Part shown: in pieces, positions 14,566 through 24,087 of the stretch
Layout: every line of letters begins with the position of its first letter
Numbering within the stretch: position 1 is the first letter of the stretch
Assembly: GCA_964389835.1 (NCBI GenBank)
Contig: CAYMEZ010000011.1
Span: 13,032 to 77,031 of the forward strand
Reading direction: 5' to 3'
From: VSOB01 sp964389835
GTDB taxonomy: Bacteria; Bacillota; Clostridia; Lachnospirales; Lachnospiraceae
DNA length: 64,000 nt
Program-made: the position numbers and the translations under genes
The notes under the pieces: generated by a model
Told to the model about the DNA's origin: nothing
The model's input: only the letters and a program-made list of their open reading frames with translations
Databases searched by the model: none

Positions 14566-16701
14566 TTACAGATGTGTTTCCGGAATAAAGATACGGCTGT
14601 GATAGGCCTCTTTCCTTTCTGCCATCTGTGTCATTGCCTCGATGCAGAATTCTTCCTGAGAATCTAACCGCTCTTTTCCCCGTCTGTCTACCTTTTCATA
14701 GGTGTTGTCTTTGGTCAGAATATTTGCCTTTACATTGTCCTGAAGCTGGATTTCCAAGATATGAACGATCCGCTGCTTCAGCTCTTCTTTTTCTACCGGG
14801 AACAGGATTTCCACACGCCGCTCCAGATTTCTGGGCATCCAGTCAGCACTTCCCATATAGATTTCCGGTTCTCCGTCATTTTCAAAATAAAAGATCCTGC
14901 TGTGTTCCAAAAAATTACCTACAATGGAGCGCACCTTTATATTTTCACTGACTCCCGGTATTCCCACTCTCAGACAGCAGATCCCTCTTACGATCAGCTG
15001 GATCTTTACCCCGGCAGCACTTGCCTGATATAAAGCAGCTATCACATCTCTATCGCAAAGAGAGTTGACCTTTGCAATGATCTTTCCTTTTCTTCCCTTG
15101 CGGGCATTTTCGGTTTCCCGCCTGATCAGATACAAAAATTTATCCTTGAGCCATAGGGGTGCCAGGGTCAGTTTATTCCAGCTCAGAGGCTCTGAATAGC
15201 CGGAAAGCATATTAAATACTGCCGTTGCGTCCTCCCCGATCGCTTCACTGCAGGTCAACAGACCCATATCGGTGTAGGTCTTTGCTGTGGCATCATTATA
15301 GTTTCCGGTTCCCAGATGCACATATCTGGCGATCCCATCCTCTTCTTTACGAACAACAAGTGTTATTTTACTATGGGTCTTCAGTCCCACCAAACCATAG
15401 ATCACGTGACAGCCTGCTTTTTCCAGCATTTTTGCCCAGACAATATTGTTTTCCTCATCAAATCTTGCCTTCAGCTCTACCAGAACCGAAACCTGCTTTC
15501 CATTTTCAGCAGCCTGTGCCAGTGCTGCAATAATAGGAGAATTTCCGCTGACGCGATACAGAGTCTGCTTGATCGCAAGCACCTGGGGATCTCTTGCCGC
15601 CTGCTTGATAAACTCCACCACCGGAGTAAAGGTCTGATATGGGTGGAACAAAAGAATGTCTCCTCTTTGTATTTTTTCAAAGATATTCCCTTCTCCCTCC
15701 ATCTCCGGCACCGGCTGAGGAGTAAACGCCGGCTTTTTCAAATGCTCAAAGCCCTCCAGGCCATACATTTTCATTAAAAACGTCAGATCTAAAGGCCCTG
15801 CGATCTGATAGATGTCCTCTTCCTGAATACTTAATTCCTTTTCAATGATCTCCAAAAGCCGCGCATCAATGCCTGCTTCTACCTCCAGCCGGATCGCCTG
15901 TCCCCACTGACGCTTTTTCAGCTGCCGTTCAATTTCCTTTAACAGATCTGCCGCTTCATCCTCTTCTATGGTCAGATCTGCATTCCTCATGATACGGAAC
16001 GGATGGGCGCAGACAATATCATAGTTCAAAAACAACTTTTCTATATTTTTCTCTATTACTTCCTCCAGCAGAATGACCTTTCGCTTACAGCCGCTTTCCA
16101 CCGGGATCTCAATGATACGCGGCAGCACGCTGGGCACCTGCACTGTAGCAAATTCCAGCTCACTCTCCTCTCCCTTCTTTTTTACCAGTGCTCCCAGATT
16201 CAGAGATTTATTTCTGATCAGGGGAAAGGGTCTGGAGGAATCCACTGCCATAGGAGTCAGCACCGGATAGATCGTATCCTTAAAATAACGATCTACATAC
16301 TCTGCCTCTTCCTTTGTCAGACTTTCATGGGTCTGGATCACATGCAGCCCATTTTTTTCCAAAAGAGGAAGTAACGAGCGGGTATAAGTAGAGTATTGCA
16401 GCCCCACCAGCTCATGAGTCGCAAGATTGATCTTCTCCAGCTGCTGCTGGGGTGTCAGCCCTGCAATATCCGGCTTATCATAATCCACAGAAACCATATC
16501 CTTTAAGGATGCTACTCGGATCATAAAAAATTCATCCAGATTTGATGCTGTAATACTGAGAAACTTCAGCCTTTCAAACAGCGGGATCGTCTTGTCCCTG
16601 GCTTCGTTCAGTACCCGGTTATTGAACATCAGCCAGCTCAATTCCCGGTTGGTATAATATTCCGGCTTTTTAAAATCTATCTTTTTTTCATTTTCTGACA
16701 T
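14566..16701 (-). CDS. ppk1: polyphosphate kinase 1, 711 aa
   Basis: PPK1 makes long polyphosphate chains reversibly from ATP. The N-terminal domain shows YTNRELSWLMFNNRVL. The middle has LLFHPYQTF, and LKARFDEENNIVWAK precedes the conserved YGLVGLKTHSKI, which contains the catalytic histidine that is phosphorylated. YVHLGTGNYND follows. The second active-site half has IRGICCLRVGIPG and SRIFYFENDGEPEIYMGSADWMPRN. All four PPK1 domains are present at normal length. The gene is six bases from the ppx/gppA-type gene, so the synthesizing and degrading enzymes are co-transcribed. Confidence 0.95.
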   Translation of the reverse strand: MSENEKKIDFKKPEYYTNRELSWLMFNNRVLNEARDKTIPLFERLKFLSITASNLDEFFMIRVASLKDMVSVDYDKPDIAGLTPQQQLEKINLATHELVGLQYSTYTRSLLPLLEKNGLHVIQTHESLTKEEAEYVDRYFKDTIYPVLTPMAVDSSRPFPLIRNKSLNLGALVKKKGEESELEFATVQVPSVLPRIIEIPVESGCKRKVILLEEVIEKNIEKLFLNYDIVCAHPFRIMRNADLTIEEDEAADLLKEIERQLKKRQWGQAIRLEVEAGIDARLLEIIEKELSIQEEDIYQIAGPLDLTFLMKMYGLEGFEHLKKPAFTPQPVPEMEGEGNIFEKIQRGDILLFHPYQTFTPVVEFIKQAARDPQVLAIKQTLYRVSGNSPIIAALAQAAENGKQVSVLVELKARFDEENNIVWAKMLEKAGCHVIYGLVGLKTHSKITLVVRKEEDGIARYVHLGTGNYNDATAKTYTDMGLLTCSEAIGEDATAVFNMLSGYSEPLSWNKLTLAPLWLKDKFLYLIRRETENARKGRKGKIIAKVNSLCDRDVIAALYQASAAGVKIQLIVRGICCLRVGIPGVSENIKVRSIVGNFLEHSRIFYFENDGEPEIYMGSADWMPRNLERRVEILFPVEKEELKQRIVHILEIQLQDNVKANILTKDNTYEKVDRRGKERLDSQEEFCIEAMTQMAERKEAYHSRIFIPETHL

Positions 16702-16706
16702 GAAGC

Positions 16707-18251
16707 TTACACTCCTCTTTTTCTTTTAATAACAGGCATTATGTTAAATATTTCTTCAAAAAACATGGCTCTTTTGGTAAACAGACCCTTTTCCAGGGTA
16801 ATGTCATATGCTGTATCGACCGTCAGCACCAGCTCTCTGTCATGCAAAGTGGCTGAAATATTGCGGAATTTTTCCTTATGGCTTCTGTCAAGTCCCGTTG
16901 CCACGCGAAGAATGGCTGTCAGCTTTGCCACGATCAGATATGCCTGCTTATCCAGCACGATATTTCTGCCCTCTCCATAATAGGCAAATTCGCGGTAATT
17001 GTATCTGACCACATTGGCTACGATCTCCCTTTCCATATGGGAAAGGCCTATGATTTCTGTAGACATGATGATCTCGTAAGAAGCCTCTCCAACATTTGTC
17101 ATGGAAATGTATTTTCCGCAGTCATGCAAAAAGGCGGCAAGACGCAGCAGCAGTCTTTCTCGTTTGCCCAGACCATGCACCCGTTTCATGCTGTCAAATA
17201 TCGTCAAAGCGATTTTCTCTAAGGTCTCCCCTCTCTTTTTACTGCCCATGTACCGTCTGCTGATATTCTGGGTACAGTCAATGATGTCCTTTTCAAAATC
17301 ATGTACTGTAGAAAATATCCTGTTCTTTTCTGCAAACTCATAGCCGATACCATCACACAGCGTAACTCCCGGGATCCAGAGCTGTCCTGCCTCCATGGCG
17401 CACAAAAACTGCTTTACCAGAATAGAAGAAATATACAGCAGAAATACACTTTCCTCCGGCATTCCCAGTGCCTTGCCTACCTCTGCAAGTGACCGTCCCC
17501 TGATCTCTTCTACAAAACCAATATAAGTATCCTTAGAAATATATCGTTCAAACAGTCCCTTATCTTTTCTGCCAAATGCACTGGAAATATATTCGTCCAC
17601 AACAATGATATTGTCTATCTTGCGTTCCTTCAGATACAGCTTCTCCAGCACCTCGATCTGCGCACCTAAAAGCTCTTCTATGATCTCCTCATACTGGGAT
17701 GCTTTCAGCTTCAGCTGGGAAAGCCTTTCTCTGATCCGCAGGATTCCCAGACGCATATTCTGCGTTGTTACCAGACTGTCCTTGTCAAAGATCGATACCT
17801 GGATACTGCCGCCGCCAATATCGATAATGGCTGTGCCCTTGGAGATCAGTCCGCTGAAGCGTTCTCCCTTGGAGGCAATGGACTTGTAATCCAAAAAGCG
17901 CTGCTCAGAATTGCTGAGCACCTCGATGGAAATGCCGGTACGCATCTTGATCTGCTCCAGCACGATCGTGCGGTTTTCCATTTCCCGGATGGCACTTGTC
18001 CCGTAAGCCTTATAATCCGTTACCTGATAGGATTTCATAATATCAGCATATGCCTTGAGTACCCGGCATAATTCATCTACCTTTTCATAGCTTAGCTTTC
18101 CCGTGGTATAGGTTTCTGTACCCAGATCGATCCGGTGTCTGATATGATCGATCTCCCGAAGCTGCTGTTTCTGGGAGATCTCAAATATTTTCATGGAAAG
18201 CTCATAGGAGCCCACGTCAATCGCTGCAAAGATCTTTGTGCTCACACCCAT
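16707..18251 (-). CDS. Ppx/GppA exopolyphosphatase-family protein with HD domain, 514 aa
   Basis: The N-terminal ASKHA ATPase-like part has AAIDVGSYELSMKIFE with the first phosphate loop, ATSAIREMEN near 100 and the second loop AIIDIGGGSIQVS near 143. The C-terminal third has HD-domain motifs (RLAAFLHDCGKYI and LSHMEREIVANVVRY). Family members remove terminal phosphate from polyphosphate or convert pppGpp to ppGpp. Placement beside ppk1 favours polyphosphate. The ATG at 18251 overlaps the stop of the DUF815 gene (TGATG), although a GTG two codons on has better spacing to the GAGGAG site. Either start leaves the domain complete. Confidence 0.85.
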   Translation of the reverse strand: MGVSTKIFAAIDVGSYELSMKIFEISQKQQLREIDHIRHRIDLGTETYTTGKLSYEKVDELCRVLKAYADIMKSYQVTDYKAYGTSAIREMENRTIVLEQIKMRTGISIEVLSNSEQRFLDYKSIASKGERFSGLISKGTAIIDIGGGSIQVSIFDKDSLVTTQNMRLGILRIRERLSQLKLKASQYEEIIEELLGAQIEVLEKLYLKERKIDNIIVVDEYISSAFGRKDKGLFERYISKDTYIGFVEEIRGRSLAEVGKALGMPEESVFLLYISSILVKQFLCAMEAGQLWIPGVTLCDGIGYEFAEKNRIFSTVHDFEKDIIDCTQNISRRYMGSKKRGETLEKIALTIFDSMKRVHGLGKRERLLLRLAAFLHDCGKYISMTNVGEASYEIIMSTEIIGLSHMEREIVANVVRYNYREFAYYGEGRNIVLDKQAYLIVAKLTAILRVATGLDRSHKEKFRNISATLHDRELVLTVDTAYDITLEKGLFTKRAMFFEEIFNIMPVIKRKRGV

Positions 18252-19549
18252 CACTCCTCTTTTGTCTGTCCGCACAGATAATCAATAAACTGCTGGGCAC
18301 AGCGTCCCGACAAGCCGCCATGCGCCAGCTCCCATTTATTTGCTTCCAGCAAAAGCTCTTCCTCCGGCATCTGGATGCCGTTTCTTTCTGCCAGCACCCT
18401 GACAATATTCTGGAACTGCTTTTTGTCCGGTGATCCAAAGAAAATGGTCACCCCAAATCTGGAAACAAGCGAAAGCTTCTCCTGCACCGTATCATTGGTA
18501 TGCAGGTCATCATTTCGATCCTCTTTATCACTGAAGCGTTCTCTTACAAGGTGTCGTCTGTTTGAAGTTGCATAAATCAGCACATTATCCGGCTTTTTCT
18601 CCAGTCCGCCCTCGATCACTGCCTTCAGATATTTATATTCGATCTCAAAATCCTCAAAGCTCAGATCGTCCATATAAATAATAAATTTGTAATTTCTGTT
18701 TTTTATCTGGGCAATGATGTCATTCAGATCCTGAAACTGATGCTTATATACCTCAATGATCCGCAGACCCTTTCCATAATAAGCATTTGCGATCGCCTTG
18801 ATGCTGGAGGATTTTCCTGTTCCGGCATCTCCAAAGAGCAGGCAGTTGTTTGCCTTCCGTCCTTCTACAAATGCCTCTGTATTGTCGATCAGCTTCTTTT
18901 TGGCGATCTCATAGCCCACCAGATCATCCAGCTTTACATGAGCGATATTCAAAATCGGAGAAATCTCTGCCCCGGCATCGGTATGCACCACCCGGAATGC
19001 TTTATGTAAACCAAATCTGCCCACGCCGTATTCTTTATAAAACTGCGTCATGGTGTCCTTCATTTCCTTGGGTGTTGCTGTCTTTGCAAAATTTACTGCC
19101 AGCTCACAGATCCTGTCACGTATCCGGCTGTTGTACACCTTTCCCCGCCTTGTACCGATATGATAATCCTGCAACAGAGAAAAGCCTCTAATCTGCAGCC
19201 GCTCTACCATATCCGTAAAATCATAATCATAAAACTCCTTTAATATTTCAAAGTCATGAAGCACAGCTTCATTGATGGTACCTTCAATGCTGCCTACCAC
19301 CTCACAGGCTGTACTGTAGCTGTTTTCGCTGTTTGCCAGAAGATTGGATAAATAGCAGTGCCAGAGATTGCCGTAAAAGCCATGGCTGCCGGATAACTCT
19401 AACAGCCTGTGCATGCAGTCATAAAAAAGCGCCGCCTTATCCTCGTCATTATAAAAATCATCTGCATAATTCTCCATCAGCCAGGACAGATCATGCAGGA
19501 TATCCTCCTCTTCAAAATCCCGATAAATAAGCAGTTCTTGTTCTCTCAT
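18251..19549 (-). CDS. DUF815-family AAA ATPase, 432 aa
   Basis: Residues 1-200 form a helical N-terminal part. The ATPase domain follows with Walker A LLFGDAGTGKSSSIKA near 238, Walker B FIIYMDDLSFEDFE near 288 and sensor-like ATSNRRHLVRERF near 330. This is the DUF815 group of P-loop ATPases, of unknown function. The gene lies 14 bases behind pheA and its stop overlaps the start of the ppx/gppA gene. The close coupling to polyphosphate genes hints at a role in the same process, but no direct evidence exists in the sequence. Confidence 0.85.
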   Translation of the reverse strand: MREQELLIYRDFEEEDILHDLSWLMENYADDFYNDEDKAALFYDCMHRLLELSGSHGFYGNLWHCYLSNLLANSENSYSTACEVVGSIEGTINEAVLHDFEILKEFYDYDFTDMVERLQIRGFSLLQDYHIGTRRGKVYNSRIRDRICELAVNFAKTATPKEMKDTMTQFYKEYGVGRFGLHKAFRVVHTDAGAEISPILNIAHVKLDDLVGYEIAKKKLIDNTEAFVEGRKANNCLLFGDAGTGKSSSIKAIANAYYGKGLRIIEVYKHQFQDLNDIIAQIKNRNYKFIIYMDDLSFEDFEIEYKYLKAVIEGGLEKKPDNVLIYATSNRRHLVRERFSDKEDRNDDLHTNDTVQEKLSLVSRFGVTIFFGSPDKKQFQNIVRVLAERNGIQMPEEELLLEANKWELAHGGLSGRCAQQFIDYLCGQTKEE

Positions 19550-19563
19550 TGTTAAATCCTCTT

Positions 19564-20691
19564 TTAATAATTTCCAAGTATTTTCAGCATCCTTGCTTCC
19601 TCACGAAGTCCGCGCAGAGCATTTTTCACTGCACCGTCTGCAAGATTGCCTTCAAAATCAATAAAAAACCGATACTCCCAATTTCTATCCTCGATCGGAC
19701 GGCTTTCGATCTTAGACATACTGAGATTGTTATAAATAAAGTGTGACAATATCTGATACAGAGAGCCGCTCTTATGTGGAATTTCCAGGCATAAGCTGAT
19801 CTTGCCTGCATCCCTGCGGAATATTTTCTGATTTGTCACAATGATAAATCTGGTGGAATTGCTGTCAGACTGGTTAATGCCCTTTTTCAGCACCTCAAGC
19901 CCATAGATCCTGCCTGCAAGTGCAGATGCAATGGCCGCCTGACTTCTGTCCTGCTCCTCTGCTACCTTTCTTGCTGCAAATGCATTGTTTTTCATACTGA
20001 TCTGCTTCCAGTCCTTTGCCGAAAGGAATCTGGCACTCTGCATCAGCGACTGGGGATGGGAAAATACGGTTTTGATCTCTTCCTCCCGTGTTCCCGGCAC
20101 CCCTAACAGACAGTGCTCGATCTGAATGATCTGTTCTCCTACAATATAATTTTCAAATTCCACCAGCAGATCATAAATTTCACTGACGATCCCGGCTGTG
20201 GAATTTTCAATGGGAAGCACTGCAAAATCAGCACTGCCCTCATCAATAGCACTCATCGCATCACGGAAGGTATCCACGTGAAAGCTCTTGATCTGTTCTC
20301 CAAAGTAAGTATGCATGGCTGCATGGGAATAGGCTCCCTCTGCTCCCTGAAACACCACTCGCGCTGATCCGGTATCCAGCTTATCCACTGCTATAAAGGG
20401 AAGCTTCCCATTTCCTTCCTGCTCCGACAGCTTCTGATACTGAAGCTTACGGCTCATTGCCATGATCTGCTCAAACAGCTCTCCGATCCCTCTGCTGTTA
20501 AACTCATTGTGCGTCATTTCTCTTACACTTCGCAGCTTTTCCTCTTCCCGTACCTTGTCATATACCTTTTTTCCGGTGCTGATCTTGTATTCTGCCACCT
20601 GACTGCAAAGTTCCATTCGTTTTTCATACAGTTCTACGATCTGTCTGTCGATCTCATCCAGTCCCTGCCGCAGCTGCCCTAAATCTGCCAT
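19564..20691 (-). CDS. pheA: bifunctional chorismate mutase / prephenate dehydratase, 375 aa
   Basis: This P-protein converts chorismate to prephenate and on to phenylpyruvate, for phenylalanine. The chorismate mutase domain (1-90) has LDEIDRQIVELYEKRMELC and VYDKVREEEKL. The prephenate dehydratase domain begins FQGAEGAYSHAA near 113 and has the NSTRFIIV catalytic block near 285. A C-terminal ACT domain (KSGSLYQILSHF, ESRPI) senses phenylalanine. All parts are complete. It is the first gene of the minus operon that continues with DUF815, ppx and ppk1; no leader peptide or T-box was found in the 200 bases upstream. Confidence 0.95.
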   Translation of the reverse strand: MADLGQLRQGLDEIDRQIVELYEKRMELCSQVAEYKISTGKKVYDKVREEEKLRSVREMTHNEFNSRGIGELFEQIMAMSRKLQYQKLSEQEGNGKLPFIAVDKLDTGSARVVFQGAEGAYSHAAMHTYFGEQIKSFHVDTFRDAMSAIDEGSADFAVLPIENSTAGIVSEIYDLLVEFENYIVGEQIIQIEHCLLGVPGTREEEIKTVFSHPQSLMQSARFLSAKDWKQISMKNNAFAARKVAEEQDRSQAAIASALAGRIYGLEVLKKGINQSDSNSTRFIIVTNQKIFRRDAGKISLCLEIPHKSGSLYQILSHFIYNNLSMSKIESRPIEDRNWEYRFFIDFEGNLADGAVKNALRGLREEARMLKILGNY

Positions 20692-20889
20692 CTTTCTGTC
20701 CTTCCATTTCCTTTTTCAGATCTGCCGATAAGCGGTCATATATCTATCAAATATCTTATAACAATTCCCCCTGCCATGCAAGTAAATGCAAAGGAAAGCA
20801 AAACATATTTCATTTTATGACAAAATAGGAGTATAATCAAACTAACAGAAAATCTACTACACCAGAAAGTGGGTCAGAAAGGATCATTT

Positions 20890-21921
20890 ATGAGCAAATT
20901 AAAGACTGTTTTCGTTATTTTTATACCGGTACTGGTACTCGTCCTGCTGTGCACTGTATCTATCTTCTCTGCACGGATTCCTAAAAACCCTTCCGGCACC
21001 ACCGGAAACACTGCAGGAAATCTAAACAACGGCGGGCTGTTTTGTCAGGATCAGAATGTGGTTTATTTTTCCAATGCCTATGACGAGGGCTGTCTGTATT
21101 CCATGAATCCAGATGAAACCCAGATCAAAAAGCTGACAGATGCCTCTGTCCGTTCCCTCAATGCCGCTGGCGATTACCTTTACTATTATCAGGAACAGAC
21201 TGCTGCTTCGGAAAGCTTTGCATCACTTTTCCGCACCAATGGCATTTACCGGCTGAAAAAAAATGGCAGGGATGCCTCCTGTCTTAGAAGGATCGCTACC
21301 CCATCTCTTGCACTCTGTGACAGCACACTGTTTTATCTGTCCTACGAGGAGGGAACTGCGCCTGCCCTCTGCCGCGTTGACATAGACAGAAAAAATCCTT
21401 CGGTGGTTACCGATTTTGCTGTCAACCCTGCCTGCATAGAACAGGGACTGATCTATTTTGGCGGTACAAAGCAGGATCATTTCCTGTATACTCTGGACTC
21501 TGCAAACAACTCCATCAGCCCTGTTTTTGACGGCAATATCTATCAGCCCATCCTTTGGCAGGGGTATGTTTACTATATGGATATTTCCTCTGACTACAGA
21601 CTGTGCCGTTATTCTCTGTCCCAGCAGCAGGTTGAAGTGCTGACAGAGGATCGGCTGGATTTTTATAATATAGCAGGAGATATGATCTACTATCAGAAAA
21701 GCAGTTCCTCTGACCCTGCTCTAAAACGTATGATGCTGGATGGAAGCCAGAATGAGGTCGTGGCACATGGCGTTTATGAAAATATCAATGCCACTTCAGA
21801 ATATGTATATTTTAATGCCTATGATGCTCCGACTCCCGTATATCATACTCCACTGTATGGTTCTGTCAACGTCAGCACCTTTACCGCGGCGGCAGAAGCT
21901 GCCTTAAAGGAGATTAAATAA
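20890..21921 (+). CDS. membrane-anchored beta-propeller-like DUF5050-type protein, 343 aa
   Basis: A hydrophobic helix (VFVIFIPVLVLVLLCTVSIF) near the N-terminus anchors the protein, with the rest outside. The exported part is a series of repeats with patterns such as NVVYFSNAYDEGCLYSMN, YLYYYQEQ, LFYLSYEEG, LIYFGGTK, YVYYMDIS, MIYYQKSS and YVYFNAYD. Such YxYY blades occur in DUF5050 proteins, probably a beta-propeller. The start is ATG 20890 after GAAAGGA. A TATAAT lies near 20832. The function is unknown. The gene converges on folBK. Confidence 0.75.
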   Translation: MSKLKTVFVIFIPVLVLVLLCTVSIFSARIPKNPSGTTGNTAGNLNNGGLFCQDQNVVYFSNAYDEGCLYSMNPDETQIKKLTDASVRSLNAAGDYLYYYQEQTAASESFASLFRTNGIYRLKKNGRDASCLRRIATPSLALCDSTLFYLSYEEGTAPALCRVDIDRKNPSVVTDFAVNPACIEQGLIYFGGTKQDHFLYTLDSANNSISPVFDGNIYQPILWQGYVYYMDISSDYRLCRYSLSQQQVEVLTEDRLDFYNIAGDMIYYQKSSSSDPALKRMMLDGSQNEVVAHGVYENINATSEYVYFNAYDAPTPVYHTPLYGSVNVSTFTAAAEAALKEIK

Positions 21922-21930
21922 CATATGTTT

Positions 21931-22782
21931 TTATTGTGGCAGCATTGCCAGAAGCTCTGCCGGTGTCTTCTGATACACCGGATGCACCCACCATGGAGCG
22001 ATCTGTACCAGAGGACGCAGTACAAAATCCCGGTTATGCATATCGATATGCGGCACCGTCAGCTTTTCTGTCTGGATCACCTCATTTTCATAAAAAATAA
22101 TATCCAGATCCAACGTGCGCGGTCCCCAGTGGACCAGCCGTTCCCGCCCAGCTTCTGCCTCCAGACGGTTTAAAAATCCAAGCAGCTCCTCTGGCTGATA
22201 CAGGGTCTCGATCAAAAAAGCCCCATTGACAAAATCCTCCTGTTCTACTCCGCCATAGGGCCTGGTCAGGATCAGATCTGCGCTTTTCAAAAGGCGGCAT
22301 TTCCCATCCCGGCTGATCTTTTCCTCAGCCTCCTCAATATATGCTTCCTTTTTTCCCATATTGGAGCCGCAGGCGATCACAGCCTGATGCCAGCCGCGCG
22401 TAATAGCTACGGAAACCGAACCAAAGGGCAGTGGGATCGGAGCAGAGGGCTTTCTGATCTCAAGCTCCACTGCTTCTACATAAGGAAACTTCAGCAGCAA
22501 ATGCTCTGACAGACATTCTGCTGCAGCCTCCAGCAGCTGATAGGTATTCCGGGTCAAAAAATCATGGATCACCTGACAAACCTCTCCATAATTGGTAGAC
22601 AGGCACAGATCATCCTTTTGTCCGGCAGCTCTTGTGTCGGTATACAGCACTGCATTGACAAAAAATTTCTGTCCCAAACGTCCTTCCTCAGGAAACACCC
22701 CATGTCTGGCATAAATCTCCAATTCCCGGATACGGATCTCATCCCTTTTTTTATCTGCAAAATTCCAACTATTTTTCACCAT
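21931..22782 (-). CDS. folBK: fused dihydroneopterin aldolase / HPPK, 283 aa
   Basis: The fusion performs two successive folate steps: cleavage of dihydroneopterin and pyrophosphorylation of the released hydroxymethyl-dihydropterin. Residues 1-120 are FolB (IRIRELEIYARHGVFPEE). From about 128 on follows HPPK with VIACGSNMGKKEAYI and the signature WGPRTLDLDIIFYEN. Both domains have normal length. The ATG at 22782 lies inside the end of folP (14-base overlap) behind GGAGG, so translation is coupled. It is the last gene of the folate operon. Confidence 0.93.
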   Translation of the reverse strand: MVKNSWNFADKKRDEIRIRELEIYARHGVFPEEGRLGQKFFVNAVLYTDTRAAGQKDDLCLSTNYGEVCQVIHDFLTRNTYQLLEAAAECLSEHLLLKFPYVEAVELEIRKPSAPIPLPFGSVSVAITRGWHQAVIACGSNMGKKEAYIEEAEEKISRDGKCRLLKSADLILTRPYGGVEQEDFVNGAFLIETLYQPEELLGFLNRLEAEAGRERLVHWGPRTLDLDIIFYENEVIQTEKLTVPHIDMHNRDFVLRPLVQIAPWWVHPVYQKTPAELLAMLPQ

Positions 22783-23581
22783 ACAAAATCGCCTCCGCCA
22801 TTTTCACTGCACGCACATTTTCCTTAATATCATGGACGCGGACAAAGCTGCAGCCCTTCATGACCGCCATCACTGATGTTGTCAAAGTTCCCTCTATTCT
22901 TTCCTCTGTGGGAAGCCCAAGGGCATTTCCGATCACTGATTTCCGGGAAGCCCCCAGCAAAACAGGATAACCAAGCAGCTGCAACTCTTCCAGATGCCGG
23001 ATGATTTCCAGATTCTGCTCATAGCTTTTGGCAAAGCCTACACCAGGATCCAGTATGATCCTGTCATCCGGGATTCCTGCCTGCCCGGCGATATAAACAC
23101 ATTCTGCCAGATCCGCCGTAACCTCCTCCAGAAAGGAGGTGTATGTCCCATTTCTGCGGTTGTGCATCAGACAGCAGGCAACCCCGCCAGCAGCAATGAC
23201 TCCTGCCATATCCGGATCATATTTCAGTCCCCAGATGTCATTGATCAGATCCACCCCTGCTTCAATCCCTGACTTTGCAGTTTTGCTGTGATAGGTATCC
23301 AGAGAAATAGGAATATTAAATTCTGTTTTAATTTTTTCTATTATAGGACAAACCCTTTCGATCTCTTCCTCTTCTGTAATTTCCGTATAACCCGGTCTGG
23401 TGGATTCTCCGCCTATATCAATGATATCTGCGCCCTCTGCGATCATTTCCTCTGTACGAAAAAGTGCTTTCTCCAGACTGTTATAGCTTCCTCCATCTGA
23501 AAAAGAATCGGGTGTTATATTTAAAATGCCCATGATGTATGTTTTATTTCTGGTCTGAAATTCCCGGCATCCTATCTTCAT
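22769..23581 (-). CDS. folP: dihydropteroate synthase, 270 aa
   Basis: FolP joins p-aminobenzoate to the activated pterin; it is the sulfonamide target. Signatures are MGILNITPDSFSDGGSY at the N-terminus, DIGGESTRPGYTEI near 56 and a DPGVGFAKSYEQN block near 185. GASRKSVIG follows near 215, and the C-terminal RVHD is also present. The length is typical. It is 12 bases downstream of the HD-hydrolase gene and overlaps folBK. Confidence 0.95.
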   Translation of the reverse strand: MKIGCREFQTRNKTYIMGILNITPDSFSDGGSYNSLEKALFRTEEMIAEGADIIDIGGESTRPGYTEITEEEEIERVCPIIEKIKTEFNIPISLDTYHSKTAKSGIEAGVDLINDIWGLKYDPDMAGVIAAGGVACCLMHNRRNGTYTSFLEEVTADLAECVYIAGQAGIPDDRIILDPGVGFAKSYEQNLEIIRHLEELQLLGYPVLLGASRKSVIGNALGLPTEERIEGTLTTSVMAVMKGCSFVRVHDIKENVRAVKMAEAILYGEK

Positions 23582-23593
23582 CTTTTTTCCTCA

Positions 23594-24076
23594 TCAATAA
23601 CGGAGCTTTAAATTTTTCTTGTTTCCCTTCCAGTTGCAGTCCTGCTCCACCGGACAGGCAAAGCAGCTCCTGCTCAGCTTGTCTGCACGGTATAAGATCC
23701 CCCGCAGGCTTTTTTCTTTCTGGATTTCGCCGTTTCTGTGATTGCGGATCGCATCCAGGATCAGCTCTGTTTCTTCCCTTGTAAAGCCGCTGTCCCTTAA
23801 TATCGGCCCTGCCAGCCTGGCACTTGCACTTTCATGGGGCGTACCGTCCTCATACTGTCTGAACCTGCCAATATCATGCAAAAGAGCAGCACCATAAACC
23901 AAGGCCTTGTCAAGCTTTAGCTTCTGTTTCAGATTCAGGATCTGGGCTATCCTTGCCACCGACAAAAAATGCTCCATATTGTGCCTGCAAAATATCCTAT
24001 CTCTCTCATAAGCATTATTTTTGCTCAGCAGTTTATTAAATAAATCATGATTTAATATTTTATCTATTCTTTTCAT
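23594..24076 (-). CDS. HD-domain hydrolase within the folate operon, 160 aa
   Basis: The protein has the HD metal-binding pattern: RHNMEHFLSVARIAQI, then GAALLHDIGRF with the HD pair, and a later IRNHRNGE. Near the end it has four cysteines (CFACPVEQDC), which is unusual for a plain HD protein. The start is ATG 24076; an upstream extension to 24208 overlaps folE and is a shadow. HD enzymes hydrolyse phosphate esters of nucleotides. Lying between folE and folP, it is a candidate for removing phosphates from dihydroneopterin triphosphate, a step for which no Nudix enzyme is seen here. Confidence 0.8.
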   Translation of the reverse strand: MKRIDKILNHDLFNKLLSKNNAYERDRIFCRHNMEHFLSVARIAQILNLKQKLKLDKALVYGAALLHDIGRFRQYEDGTPHESASARLAGPILRDSGFTREETELILDAIRNHRNGEIQKEKSLRGILYRADKLSRSCFACPVEQDCNWKGNKKNLKLRY

Positions 24077-24087
24077 GTTCAAGCACC

